From assembly GCF_040744945.1 (NCBI RefSeq), contig NZ_CP160454.1:136348-200347 (forward strand): a stretch of 64,000 nt of DNA, written 5' to 3'. Every line of letters begins with the position of its first letter. Position 1 is the stretch's first letter. Shown here piece by piece: positions 15,540-22,968 of this stretch. Made by a program: the position numbers and the translations under genes. The DNA is from Saccharothrix sp. HUAS TT1 (lineage in GTDB: Bacteria > Actinomycetota > Actinomycetes > Mycobacteriales > Pseudonocardiaceae). The notes under the pieces are model-generated. The model worked only from the letters and a program-made list of their open reading frames with translations, made no database searches and was not told where the DNA came from.

Positions 15540-16408
15540 CCCGGCCCCCGGACCGGGAGGTCCGCGCCGACGCGCCCGCCGCACCGTCGGCGCGCGTCCT
15601 GGCGCTCGACATCGGCGTCTACGGCCACCGCGGCTCCATCTCGTCGATGTTCTGGTACCAGGCGGGTGGCCGGCTGCACACCCACGTCGCCGAGCTGCTG
15701 CCCGCCGACGCCACCGTGCTCGACCAGCTCGACGTCCTCGAAGCCCTCGCCGAGTCCTACCCCGAGTACTGGCAGGTGTCCCCGGTGGTGGTGATCGGGG
15801 TGACCGTGTTGTCCCCGGTCGGCCGCCGCGAGGTCCGCCACCACCTCGACGCCTGGTACAACCCGCCGTGGCGCCGCCGGCTGGTGTCGGTCGGCGACTA
15901 CGCCGGCGAGCACACCGGCATCCGCGGCCTGATGTCGCGCAAGAAGCTGCGCGACCTGCTCGCCCACCGGCTCACCGAGCACACCATCACGTTGACGCGC
16001 GCCCAGCACGACGCGGTCGCCCTCTACACCGGCCGCCGCGAGAAGCCCGGCCGGGACGACGACGACGAGTGGCGCACCGACGAAGCCGACGCCTACGCCC
16101 TGCCGGTCGCCCTCTCGTGCTACGCGGCCGGGGCGCTCCTGCCGCCGCCGCTGCCCGGCCCGCAGGAGCAGCACCGGCAGCTCGACCGGGCCGCCCGCGC
16201 CTGGCAACTCCAGCTCGGCGTGTCCGAGACCGAAGCGCTCGACCACGCCCGCCGGCGCGGCCACCCCCACCAGGTGGCCGCCGCCGCCACCAGCCCCACC
16301 CCGGACACGCCGGTGATCCGCCGCCCCGAGCCCGGCACCCCGATCCGTGGCCAGCGCGGCTTCCGCACACCGGCCACCGACCCCGACGGGAGCACGCGAT
16401 GGGGTTGA
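15536..16408 (+). CDS. Possible terminase nuclease subunit (RNase H-like)
   Basis: GTG 15536 overlaps the ATPase stop (GTGA). In 290 residues, LALDIGVYGHRGSIS (Asp25), a VVVIGVTVLSPVGRREVRHHL strand-helix and the C-terminal DEADAYALPVALSCYA fit an RNase H-type arrangement with acidic residues at the expected places. Conservation is weak. A Pro-rich tail of about 50 residues precedes the stop. Position between the terminase ATPase and portal supports a packaging role. A second nuclease-like protein (11681) competes for this function. Confidence 0.5.
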   Translation: MTRPPDREVRADAPAAPSARVLALDIGVYGHRGSISSMFWYQAGGRLHTHVAELLPADATVLDQLDVLEALAESYPEYWQVSPVVVIGVTVLSPVGRREVRHHLDAWYNPPWRRRLVSVGDYAGEHTGIRGLMSRKKLRDLLAHRLTEHTITLTRAQHDAVALYTGRREKPGRDDDDEWRTDEADAYALPVALSCYAAGALLPPPLPGPQEQHRQLDRAARAWQLQLGVSETEALDHARRRGHPHQVAAAATSPTPDTPVIRRPEPGTPIRGQRGFRTPATDPDGSTRWG

Positions 16409-18168
16409 CCGCCCTCGCCGAACGCGTCCTGACGCAGCTGCTGCCGCCCAGGACACCGTTCGAGCCGCTGGACCCGGCCGCCTACCAGGAGTGGGACCCG
16501 CCGCCGCTCGCCGACGCCGCCGTGGTGCCCGCCGCCGACCAGCACGCGCCGCTCGCCCTGACCGCCGCGACCCGCCCGGCCCGGCCGCCGCTGCTGCCGC
16601 TGTCCCAGCAGGCCCCGTTGCAGACCGAGTGGTCGACGCGGGCGTGGGCCTACTACCGCTCCAGCGGCGAAGCCCGCCAGTCCGTCGACTGGGTCGCCGG
16701 TGGCATCAGCCGCTTCCACCTCTACATCGGAGAGGCCACCACCGACGGGTCCGGCGACCCCGAACCGCTCGCCGACCCCGGTGTCGCCGGCGAGGTCCTG
16801 GCCGAGCTGTTCGACGGACCGCTCGGCCAGCAGGAGATCCTGCGCAAGCTCGCCATCGGCCTGCTCGTGCCCGGCGAGGTGTGGCTGGTCGGCTACCCCA
16901 AACCGGCCGACGCGTTCGACGACCCCGAGGCGGACGGGCCGCGGTCGCTGCTCGACGACCGGCTGCCCGACCGGCAGCGCTACGCCGACTGGGACCGGCT
17001 CACCGACCCCGGCGCGCTCCCCGACGGCGGCGATCCGCGCGGCGTGTTCGACATCGACGAGGGCACCCGCACCGGCGACACCGCCTGGACCGCGGTGTCG
17101 CGCAAGGAATGGCAGGAGATGGAGTCCGGGCGGCTGCGCGTCAAGCTGCCCGAAGACCCGCGGCGCTCCGCGGACCACTGGGTCGACTTCGGGCCCGACG
17201 AGGTCGTGCTCATCCCCGTCTACCACCCCGACCCGGAGGACTGCTCGCGCGCCACCAGCGCGTTCGAGGCCGCGCTGAGCATCTTCGAGGAGTTGGACGG
17301 CCTCAACCGCAGGGTCGGCGCGGACATCAACAGCCGCCTGGCGGGCGCCGGTGTCGCCGTCGTGTCCGAGAACGCCACGATGCCCAACCCCGGGCCCGCG
17401 CAGGGCGGCGGCGCCAACCCGCTCAACGCGCACCCGTTCTTCACCGCCCTGATGACCGCGATCAGCACGGCCATCGCCAACCCGGACGCCGCCTCCGCGG
17501 TCGCCCCGATCACGCTGATGGTGCCCGACGAGGCGTTCCAGGGCGCCGGGCCGATCAAGCACATCACCTTCTCCACGCCGTTCGACGCGCAGGTGCCGGT
17601 GCTGCGCGCGGACGCCCGCAAACGCGTCGCCGTCGTCATGGACATCCCGGCCGCGATCGTCAACGGCATCGAAGACCTCAACCACTGGTCCAGCTGGTCG
17701 ATCTCCGACGACGCCGTGCGCTCCCACCTCGGCCCGCTCGCGTCGCTGATCTGCTCCGCGCTCACCCGCCGCATCCTGTGGCCCGCGCTGCGCGCCGCAG
17801 GCGAGACCGACTGGAGGTCCAAGGTCATCTGGTGGGACCCGAGCGAACTCGTGCTGCGCCCCGACCGCTCCACCGAGGCTCTGGCCGCGCACGGCGCGCG
17901 GGTGATCTCCGACAAGACGCTGCGCCGCGTCCTCACCTTCGACGAGGAGGACGCCCCCAGCGAGGAGGAGCTGGCCCGCCGCGCCGCGCAGGACGCCGCC
18001 GCGAAGGGCGGCCAGGCCGCCCGCGCCGGCGGTGTGGAGCCGGAGGGCGGCCAGCGCACCCCGGGCGACCGGCCCGAAGCCCCGTCCCGGGAGGAGTCCG
18101 ACCGGCGCCTGGCCCGCCAGGACGCCGCCGGCCCGCCCCGACAACCCGCCGCCCGCGTGCCCGGCTGA
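16399..18168 (+). CDS. Phage portal protein
   Basis: ATG 16399 lies inside the end of the upstream gene (10 bp overlap). The 589-residue product matches portal proteins of actinobacterial phages. It has WSTRAWAYYRSSGEARQSVDWVAGGI near the N-terminus and a central helical stem region (SRATSAFEAALSIFEELDGLNRRVGADINSRL). The C-terminal part has MDIPAAIVNGIEDLNHWSSWSISDD, a common portal motif. The tail is Ala/Glu/Arg-rich. Portals form the DNA channel at a capsid vertex. No capsid, protease or head-tail genes follow, which is unusual. Confidence 0.8.
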   Translation: MGLTALAERVLTQLLPPRTPFEPLDPAAYQEWDPPPLADAAVVPAADQHAPLALTAATRPARPPLLPLSQQAPLQTEWSTRAWAYYRSSGEARQSVDWVAGGISRFHLYIGEATTDGSGDPEPLADPGVAGEVLAELFDGPLGQQEILRKLAIGLLVPGEVWLVGYPKPADAFDDPEADGPRSLLDDRLPDRQRYADWDRLTDPGALPDGGDPRGVFDIDEGTRTGDTAWTAVSRKEWQEMESGRLRVKLPEDPRRSADHWVDFGPDEVVLIPVYHPDPEDCSRATSAFEAALSIFEELDGLNRRVGADINSRLAGAGVAVVSENATMPNPGPAQGGGANPLNAHPFFTALMTAISTAIANPDAASAVAPITLMVPDEAFQGAGPIKHITFSTPFDAQVPVLRADARKRVAVVMDIPAAIVNGIEDLNHWSSWSISDDAVRSHLGPLASLICSALTRRILWPALRAAGETDWRSKVIWWDPSELVLRPDRSTEALAAHGARVISDKTLRRVLTFDEEDAPSEEELARRAAQDAAAKGGQAARAGGVEPEGGQRTPGDRPEAPSREESDRRLARQDAAGPPRQPAARVPG

Positions 18169-18214
18169 CCGCTCGCGTCCACCTCACTCCGTGCTGGTCA
18201 CCGGCTCCCGGCCG

Positions 18215-18236
18215 GTTTCACCGGCTCGCGTGAAAC
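18215..18236. promoter_or_regulatory. Inverted repeat GTTTCAC/GTGAAAC before the recombinase gene
   Basis: GTTTCAC (18215-18221) and GTGAAAC (18230-18236) are inverted with an 8-base spacer. GTGAAAC recurs at 18283 overlapping the recombinase start. The set could be an operator or a recombinase arm-type site. Confidence 0.4.
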
Positions 18237-18282
18237 GGAACCAAACGAGTCGTTGAATGCCCCTCAACCGAAGGAACCCCGC

Positions 18283-19695
18283 GTGAAACCGGCTCGACGA
18301 CGGCTCTACGCCCTGTCCGACACCGTGAAGAAGCTGACCTTCCCGGCCAGCCCGTCACCGGCGGTGGCCGAGCTGGTGTCGTCGTGGCTGGGCGAGCGCT
18401 ACGCACGCGCGGCGGCCACCGGCGACACCTACGCCTCGTGCCTGGCCGCCTATCTGCGGTGGTGTGCGGTGCAGGAGGTGGATCCGCTGCTGGTGACCCG
18501 GCAGCAGGCCAGCCGGTTCGTGCTGTGGTTGGCCGACGAGCCGTCGGCGCACACCGGCCGGTTGCGGTCGGTGTCGGCGCGGAACACGGTGCTGACCGCG
18601 TGCGCCCGGTTTCTCGAGTACGCGGTGGAGGCGGAGGCCCGGCCGGACGCGGGCCGGAATCCGTTCCTGGCGGTGTCGCGGCCGTCGGTGCAGCGCTACG
18701 CCCGGCAGCGGGCGAGGTTGACGGTGTCGGACGTGACCCGGTTGGTGTCGGCGGCGCGGGAGGACCACGTGCTCGGCGGCACGCTGGGCAAGGTGCTGAT
18801 CGGGTCGCTGGCGTTGGTGGGGGTGCGGCCGACGGACCTGTGCCGGTTGGAGATGGAGCACGCCGGCGACGACGGGCAGGGCGGGTACCGGCTGGACCTG
18901 ACGGTGAAGCGGGGCAAGCAGCTGACGCGGTGGATGCCCGGCCAGGTGGCGGCCGACCTGTACGCGTACCTGCATCGGGAGCGGGTGGAGCCGGACGAGG
19001 AGTGGCAGGAGCACGATCCGCTGGGCCCGGCGCCGCTGCTGGTGCACCCGAGGTTGCGGCGCAGGGTGAACCGGGACGACGTGCTGCACCTGGTGAAGCG
19101 GTCGGCGTCGGCGGCGGACCTGCCGATCGGCACGGCGTTGACGGCGCGGGACTTCCGGCCGTTCTTCATCACCTCGGCGCGGGCGGCGGGGGCGGACCTG
19201 GAGGATCGGCAGCGGGCGGCCGGGCACGCCGACCCTCGCACGACCGGGATCTACGACCAGACGGCGTGGACGCGGGAACACGACCCGGCGCTGCGGGTGG
19301 CCGCCATGTTCGAGGACTACCCGTCGGAGGAGCTGAGCAAGCCGTTGGCGTGGGCGAGGCCGCGGGGTCCGCGTCGGGAAGCGAAGTACGAGTGCGACTG
19401 CACGCCGCAGTGGAAGCACCTGCGGGTGTGGCTGGGCGGGCTGCACCGCGAGCTGGACGAGTACGGGCGGGCGGTGCCCACCGACCTGCCCGAGCCGGGT
19501 GTGGCCGCGCTGGACGCGCCGTCCTGTCCGGTGTGCCACGCCATCTACCTGGGCCCGTACCGGGTGGAGGCGATCCCGGGCGACCCGGACGGGCAGTTGT
19601 TGGCGTTGTGCCGGCGCGAGCTCACCGACCGGGCCGCCTACCCGTCCGCGTCCGCCCGCCGCGACGAGCGGAGGCGTCGTGACGGCACCGGCTGA
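18283..19695 (+). CDS. Tyrosine recombinase/integrase with C-terminal Cys-rich extension
   Basis: GTG 18283 follows AAGGAA. The 470-residue protein has an N-terminal SAM-like core-binding domain (about residues 25-125) and a catalytic domain. Candidate active-site residues are Arg182 (GVRPTDLCRLE), Lys209 (TVKRGKQ), Arg292 in RDFR, His315 (AAGHADPRTT) and Tyr324 (IYDQT). The usual His-x-x-Arg box reads Arg-x-x-Arg. About 145 residues follow the nucleophile, including YECDCTPQWKHL and CPVCHAIYLG, which resemble zinc-binding pairs and are absent from ordinary phage integrases. It probably mediates integration of this element. Confidence 0.85.
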   Translation: MKPARRRLYALSDTVKKLTFPASPSPAVAELVSSWLGERYARAAATGDTYASCLAAYLRWCAVQEVDPLLVTRQQASRFVLWLADEPSAHTGRLRSVSARNTVLTACARFLEYAVEAEARPDAGRNPFLAVSRPSVQRYARQRARLTVSDVTRLVSAAREDHVLGGTLGKVLIGSLALVGVRPTDLCRLEMEHAGDDGQGGYRLDLTVKRGKQLTRWMPGQVAADLYAYLHRERVEPDEEWQEHDPLGPAPLLVHPRLRRRVNRDDVLHLVKRSASAADLPIGTALTARDFRPFFITSARAAGADLEDRQRAAGHADPRTTGIYDQTAWTREHDPALRVAAMFEDYPSEELSKPLAWARPRGPRREAKYECDCTPQWKHLRVWLGGLHRELDEYGRAVPTDLPEPGVAALDAPSCPVCHAIYLGPYRVEAIPGDPDGQLLALCRRELTDRAAYPSASARRDERRRRDGTG

Positions 19696-19866
19696 ACCAC
19701 CCGGCCGTGCCGGAGGATCGTCGGCGGGGCCGGGTGATGCCCGTCGTCTGTCCGGCTCTTCCCGCGCCCGTGCCGACGAATCGACGGCGCGCTTGGAATG
19801 GGTGTGGCCGGGGAGGTCGCACGGGCCGCGTGCGCGTGATCGGGTCGACGTCCTCGACCATGACCT

Positions 19867-20046
19867 GTGCCGCATCGGCAGCCGCGGGGCTGCGGCGACG
19901 AGCGGACGGCGTGGTCTGCACGGCTCCGTGAACGCGAGAAGCGCCCGAACCGCTGGCAGGCGGCGCGGACGCTTCTCAACGTCATACGGTTCATCGCACG
20001 GATCGTCCTGTGGTTGCTCATCACCCAGGCGATCACCACAGGCTGA
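19867..20046 (+). CDS. Possible 59-residue single-helix membrane protein
   Basis: From GTG 19867 the product has a basic N-terminal half (LREREKRPNRWQAAR) followed by a C-terminal hydrophobic helix (LLNVIRFIARIVLWLLITQA). This positive-then-hydrophobic pattern is typical of small phage or plasmid membrane proteins and is unlikely in a random GC-rich frame. No ribosome site is strong. Confidence 0.35.
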   Translation: MPHRQPRGCGDERTAWSARLREREKRPNRWQAARTLLNVIRFIARIVLWLLITQAITTG

Positions 20047-20086
20047 TCATCCTCGGCTCCAGTGTGCCGCACCATCCCCGGGCCGG

Positions 20087-20239
20087 TCAACCGGCACCCG
20101 TCGGCGACCGGCCCCCTCGTCGGCGGCCCGCTTGTCGGGGCGCGCCGTCTCCGACCCGGCGGCCGTGCGCCTCCGCACCGATCGCGAACACGATCAGCCA
20201 CGCCGCCATGACGGCAATCACATTCCACGGTTCCGGCAT
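20087..20239 (-). CDS. Possible 50-residue membrane protein
   Basis: ATG 20239 on the minus strand gives a peptide that starts MPEPWNVIAVMAAWLIVFAI, a clear membrane helix, followed by an Arg/Gly-rich cytoplasmic tail. It would be divergent from the gene at 20312 and overlap the class A-like box. No ribosome site is clear. Confidence 0.3.
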   Translation of the reverse strand: MPEPWNVIAVMAAWLIVFAIGAEAHGRRVGDGAPRQAGRRRGGRSPTGAG

Positions 20240-20270
20240 TCCGCCGCCGCGCCCCATTGTGGAATAGGAT
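20210..20270 (+). promoter_or_regulatory. Degenerate class A promoter
   Basis: GACGGCAATCACA (20210-20222) matches the class A box at 11 of 13 positions, and TAGGAT (20265-20270) is an identical -10. The box is about one helical turn closer to the promoter than in the other copies, and no TGGNTT -35 is seen. The leader GCACGAAAAAGAAAAGG resembles the leader after the 29.6 kb copy. Confidence 0.55.
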
Positions 20271-20311
20271 CAGGGAAAGCACGAAAAAGAAAAGGAAATG
20301 AGGCGGTAAGC

Positions 20312-20746
20312 GTGGCGTCGGTGTTGCTGAAGGTGACGGAATGGAATGGCGACGAGGCGGGCGGGTCGCACCACTTCGGCCCGTTCGACCGCGCGGAGCA
20401 GGCGCTGACGTGGTTCGCGGAGCACGGGCCGCGGATGCTGCCGCGATGGAACGAGGGCCGCCTGCCCGACCAGGACCCCGCCTACACCGCCGAGGTCGTG
20501 CACGAGCCGCGGCCGTTGCCGCCCGTGCCGGTGGAGCTGTTCCGCCACTTCACGCCCTACCAGCCGGGCAGGCGGGTGGAACTGGTGTCGATGGCTGACG
20601 AGCACACGCGTCTCCGGCCGGGCACGCGCGGCACCATCGCGTTCGTCGACGACCTGCGCACCGTGCACATCGCCTGGGACAACGGCTCGCGGCTGGCGGC
20701 GATCGTGCACGACGGCACCGACGTGATCACCCTCCTGGAGAAGTGA
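20312..20746 (+). CDS. Protein with C-terminal DUF4314 domain
   Basis: GTG 20312 lies after a purine-rich leader (AGGAAATGAGGCGG). The N-terminal half of the 144-residue product (SVLLKVTEWNGDEAGGSHHF onward) looks like a small alpha/beta unit. Residues about 90-140 match DUF4314: GRRVELVSMADEHTRLRPGT, then IAFVDDLRTVHIAWDNGSRL. DUF4314 is a small beta-rich domain common in actinobacterial mobile elements with no known function. Confidence 0.75.
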   Translation: MASVLLKVTEWNGDEAGGSHHFGPFDRAEQALTWFAEHGPRMLPRWNEGRLPDQDPAYTAEVVHEPRPLPPVPVELFRHFTPYQPGRRVELVSMADEHTRLRPGTRGTIAFVDDLRTVHIAWDNGSRLAAIVHDGTDVITLLEK

Positions 20747-20811
20747 GGCGCGGTGGTCGGAATCCACCCGACGGAAAGGAGGTCCCCAGGTATGCGCGCG
20801 ACTCGTCTCGT

Positions 20812-20883
20812 GAGCGGTACCACATTATTAATATGCGCGTGCGGCCGGTGAAACTGGCTTCCGTGAGTGCCGTCGAATAGGAT
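20812..20883 (+). promoter_or_regulatory. Class A promoter (degenerate box)
   Basis: GAGCGGTACCACA (20812-20824) matches the box at 10 of 13 positions. Exactly 30 bp later is TGGCTT (20855-20860), then 17 bp and TAGGAT (20878-20883). The flanking CCGGTGAAACTGG and CGTGAG segments are shared with the copy at 2947. Confidence 0.7.
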
Positions 20884-20936
20884 TTTCTTACAAGATCAAG
20901 AAGATGAAGACGGCGCTCACGGAAAGCGGAAACGAC

Positions 20937-21185
20937 ATGGACCTGGCGGAGTTCGCGCACCTCGACGGCTTCTCCCTCCTGCTCGGCGCGGAGGACCTGG
21001 CCCACCTGATCGCCCGGCACCAGCACCAGGAGTGCAGCGCCATGTTCGACGGCGACGAGCTGGAGCGCATGGAGGCCGAGGCACAGGACCAGCTCGACCG
21101 CATCGACGGCGGAGTCCTCGACTTCGCGCAGGCCGTGGTCGACGCGCAGGGCGAGGAGACGGCCCGACGGCTCGGCTTCGCCTGA
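20937..21185 (+). CDS. Small acidic hypothetical protein
   Basis: ATG 20937 follows GGAAACGAC at the same distance from the promoter as in the 3064 gene; ATG 20904 is an in-frame alternative. The 82-residue product is acidic and almost wholly helical (AEDLAHLIARHQHQE, DELERMEAEAQDQLDRIDGG). Unknown function. It is the only gene before a perfect hairpin at 21189-21215. Confidence 0.65.
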   Translation: MDLAEFAHLDGFSLLLGAEDLAHLIARHQHQECSAMFDGDELERMEAEAQDQLDRIDGGVLDFAQAVVDAQGEETARRLGFA

Positions 21186-21188
21186 CCC

Positions 21189-21215
21189 GGCCCCGGCGCA
21201 CACCGCGCCGGGGCC
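21189..21215 (+). terminator. Perfect 11 bp hairpin
   Basis: GGCCCCGGCGC (21189-21199) pairs with GCGCCGGGGCC (21205-21215) around a 5-base loop just after the gene at 20937. Confidence 0.6.
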
Positions 21216-21240
21216 GCCCACACGCACCCGAAGGAGCCCC

Positions 21241-21624
21241 ATGAGCGAGCCCGCCGGCACGGCCGACCCGGACACCGCGGTCGACGCCTCCGACCGGCCG
21301 GTCACCGAGCTGACCGACGACACCGTGCTCACGGTGGCGCAGTTCCGCCGGCTGTACTTCCTGCCCGTCTACGACCGCGACCTGCGTCCCAAGGAGATCG
21401 CCGTCGAGGCCCTGTTCGGGCCGTTCCCCACCGAGCAGGCGGCGCTGGACTACCTGCGCGACACGGTGGGCACGCACCACCCGAACTGGGGGCCGCCGGT
21501 CGGCTTCGACGTGATACCGGTCAGCGCGCCCACCGACGAGGCGGCGCTGGCCGCGTGGCCGCGCGACGAGAACGACCCGCACCCCGACCCGGACTTCCCG
21601 TTCACGCACGTCCCACCCGGCTGA
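21241..21624 (+). CDS. Hypothetical protein
   Basis: ATG 21241 has an AAGGAG site. The 127-residue protein is acidic, with a disordered N-terminus, then VLTVAQFRRLYFLPVYDRDL, GPFPTEQAALDYLRDTVG and a Pro/Asp-rich end. No transmembrane or Cys motif. The 'gpFpt.e.Al.yl' pattern resembles small regulatory alpha/beta proteins but no family can be named. Confidence 0.65.
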   Translation: MSEPAGTADPDTAVDASDRPVTELTDDTVLTVAQFRRLYFLPVYDRDLRPKEIAVEALFGPFPTEQAALDYLRDTVGTHHPNWGPPVGFDVIPVSAPTDEAALAAWPRDENDPHPDPDFPFTHVPPG

Positions 21625-21643
21625 GCCGGCGGCACGCACCGCA

Positions 21644-21674
21644 GGCTCGGAAGCCCTGCCCCGGCTTCCGAGCC
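21644..21674. terminator. Bidirectional terminator hairpin
   Basis: Perfect arms GGCTCGGAAGCC (21644-21655) and GGCTTCCGAGCC (21663-21674) lie between convergent genes ending at 21624 (+) and 21714 (-). Confidence 0.75.
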
Positions 21675-21713
21675 CGCGTCGCGCGGTGCCGCCCGCGCCC
21701 GGCCGGCACCGGG

Positions 21714-22196
21714 TCAGGCGGACGGCGCCGCCGGGACGGCCGGCGGGGCGGTCCGGTCGCCGCCCACCGGCCGGTGCCCGACGTGGATCACCACCCGCGC
21801 CAGGCCGTCGCGGGTCTCGCCGAAGCCGATGCCGTCGACCGCGTGCCCGTCGCGTCCCTCGACGTCGTCGAGCCAGTCCGCCGCGCGGCGCAGCGCGTCG
21901 GCCGCGGTGAACCCGGTGACCGTGACCGTGCGCGCCGCGAACGGCGCCGAGGAGGTCACCGACAGGCCGCACGCCACGTCCGACAGGTGGCGCTCCGGCC
22001 AGTCCAGGGCGGTGGACAGCCTCTCCAGCGACGGCTCCCACGCCTGCGGCTCCCGGTAGGGGCCGGTGACGAACAGGAACGCGTCGACCGCCCCCGCGTC
22101 CAGATCCGACTTCTTCACCAGCGTCGCCCGGTTGATGCCCAGTTCCCGCATCCGCGCGTCCATCGCCGCCGACACCGCGTGCCACTGTCCGATCAT
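21714..22196 (-). CDS. Possible HTH protein with C-terminal extension
   Basis: The 160-residue protein begins with a segment resembling an XRE-type helix-turn-helix (AAMDARMRELGINRATLVKK, then DLDAGAVDAF and a RLSTALDWPERHL helix). The C-terminal half (VTVTGFTAADALRRAADWLDD, GLARVVIHVG) is alpha/beta. It is transcribed away from the divergent gene at 22241, only 44 bp apart. Role as a local regulator is inferred. Confidence 0.6.
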   Translation of the reverse strand: MIGQWHAVSAAMDARMRELGINRATLVKKSDLDAGAVDAFLFVTGPYREPQAWEPSLERLSTALDWPERHLSDVACGLSVTSSAPFAARTVTVTGFTAADALRRAADWLDDVEGRDGHAVDGIGFGETRDGLARVVIHVGHRPVGGDRTAPPAVPAAPSA

Positions 22197-22240
22197 GACG
22201 CGCAGGGTACGGCGGGCGGGCCGGCCTCGCCGGGGACAGA

Positions 22241-22948
22241 ATGCGCGCCATGACCCACCTGACCACGCCCGGCGCCCCGGCGCTCGACGTCCCGGCGATC
22301 ACGCCCGCCACCGACCCGGCGCAAGCTCTGGGCACGGTGGTCGACCTGGTGCGCGACCACGGGGAGCTGTTCGCCGGCCGCTACCACGACGGGGACACCG
22401 GCCGGGTGGGGCTGGCCCTGCCGAAGGTGGTGCTCGACATGGTCGACGCCGTCCGGGACCAGCGCCCCGACCTGCCCGAGGTCGTGGAGCTGGTGGCGCT
22501 GCTCGACGAGCACCGCGAGAACGACGCCGTGGAGATGGCGTTGGACGTGCTGCTGCCCGCGCTGCAACGCGTCCTGGCCGCCCTGCACGCCGAAGCCGCC
22601 CCCGCCGAACCCGCCGGGCCGGTCGACGTCGCCGACGACGCCGGCCGGGACGAGGCGGTGGTCGAAGCCGCCGCGCGCCTGCTGCTCGACTACGTCGCCG
22701 GCGACGGCGCGCACGTCACCGACCCGGGCGCGCGGTGCCGTGCGATGGCGCTGCTGCTGGCCGACGCGGGCCTGCTGGCCGACCCCGACCCCGCGTCCCA
22801 CAGCGAAACGGTGACGGTGCGGCGCCGGGACGGCCGGCTCACCACCGTGCCCCGCGGCCCGGCCCGCCCGTACCGGCCCGTCCCCAGGACCGCCGAACAG
22901 GGCACCCCCGGCCCGCGGCTGCGCGTGGCGCCCGAGCCGCAGTCCTGA
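22241..22948 (+). CDS. Hypothetical Ala/Asp-rich protein
   Basis: ATG 22241 or ATG 22250 can start this protein of about 235 residues; neither has a clear ribosome site. It is largely helical (PKVVLDMVDAVRDQRPDLPE, EMALDVLLPALQRVLAALHAE) with a Pro/Arg-rich C-terminal tail that may be disordered. No motif or membrane helix is seen. It converges with the gene ending at 22969. Confidence 0.6.
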   Translation: MRAMTHLTTPGAPALDVPAITPATDPAQALGTVVDLVRDHGELFAGRYHDGDTGRVGLALPKVVLDMVDAVRDQRPDLPEVVELVALLDEHRENDAVEMALDVLLPALQRVLAALHAEAAPAEPAGPVDVADDAGRDEAVVEAAARLLLDYVAGDGAHVTDPGARCRAMALLLADAGLLADPDPASHSETVTVRRRDGRLTTVPRGPARPYRPVPRTAEQGTPGPRLRVAPEPQS

Positions 22949-22968
22949 CCGGCCCGACCATCCGGGCG

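Larger units (their letters stand above)
19696..20311. other. About 600 bp with only small possible genes
   Basis: No large gene is convincing here. Two short frames with hydrophobic helices are listed separately (19867 +, 20087 -), and a class A-like box lies at 20210. This region, next to the recombinase, is a candidate place for an attachment site, but I see no matching duplicate elsewhere in the window. Confidence 0.45.

Noticed and set aside
12414..15584. A 3.1 kb open frame on the minus strand spanning the tRNA and the terminase genes
   Set aside because: Only the part up to about 13880 has protein-like sequence. The rest is antisense to the terminase genes, Arg/Ala/Gly-rich, and crosses the tRNA.
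15987..18144. Long minus-strand frames opposite the portal gene
   Set aside because: Composition is antisense-like and the plus strand encodes a recognisable portal.
14011..18236. tRNA 3' end as the attachment site for the nearby recombinase
   Set aside because: No duplicate of the tRNA 3' end is visible near the recombinase or elsewhere in the window. Element ends may lie outside.
19679..20305. Plus-strand frame starting at GTG 19679 overlapping the recombinase stop
   Set aside because: The overlap is tempting, but the product is Ser/Arg/Pro-rich with no folded-domain pattern, so it was not called.
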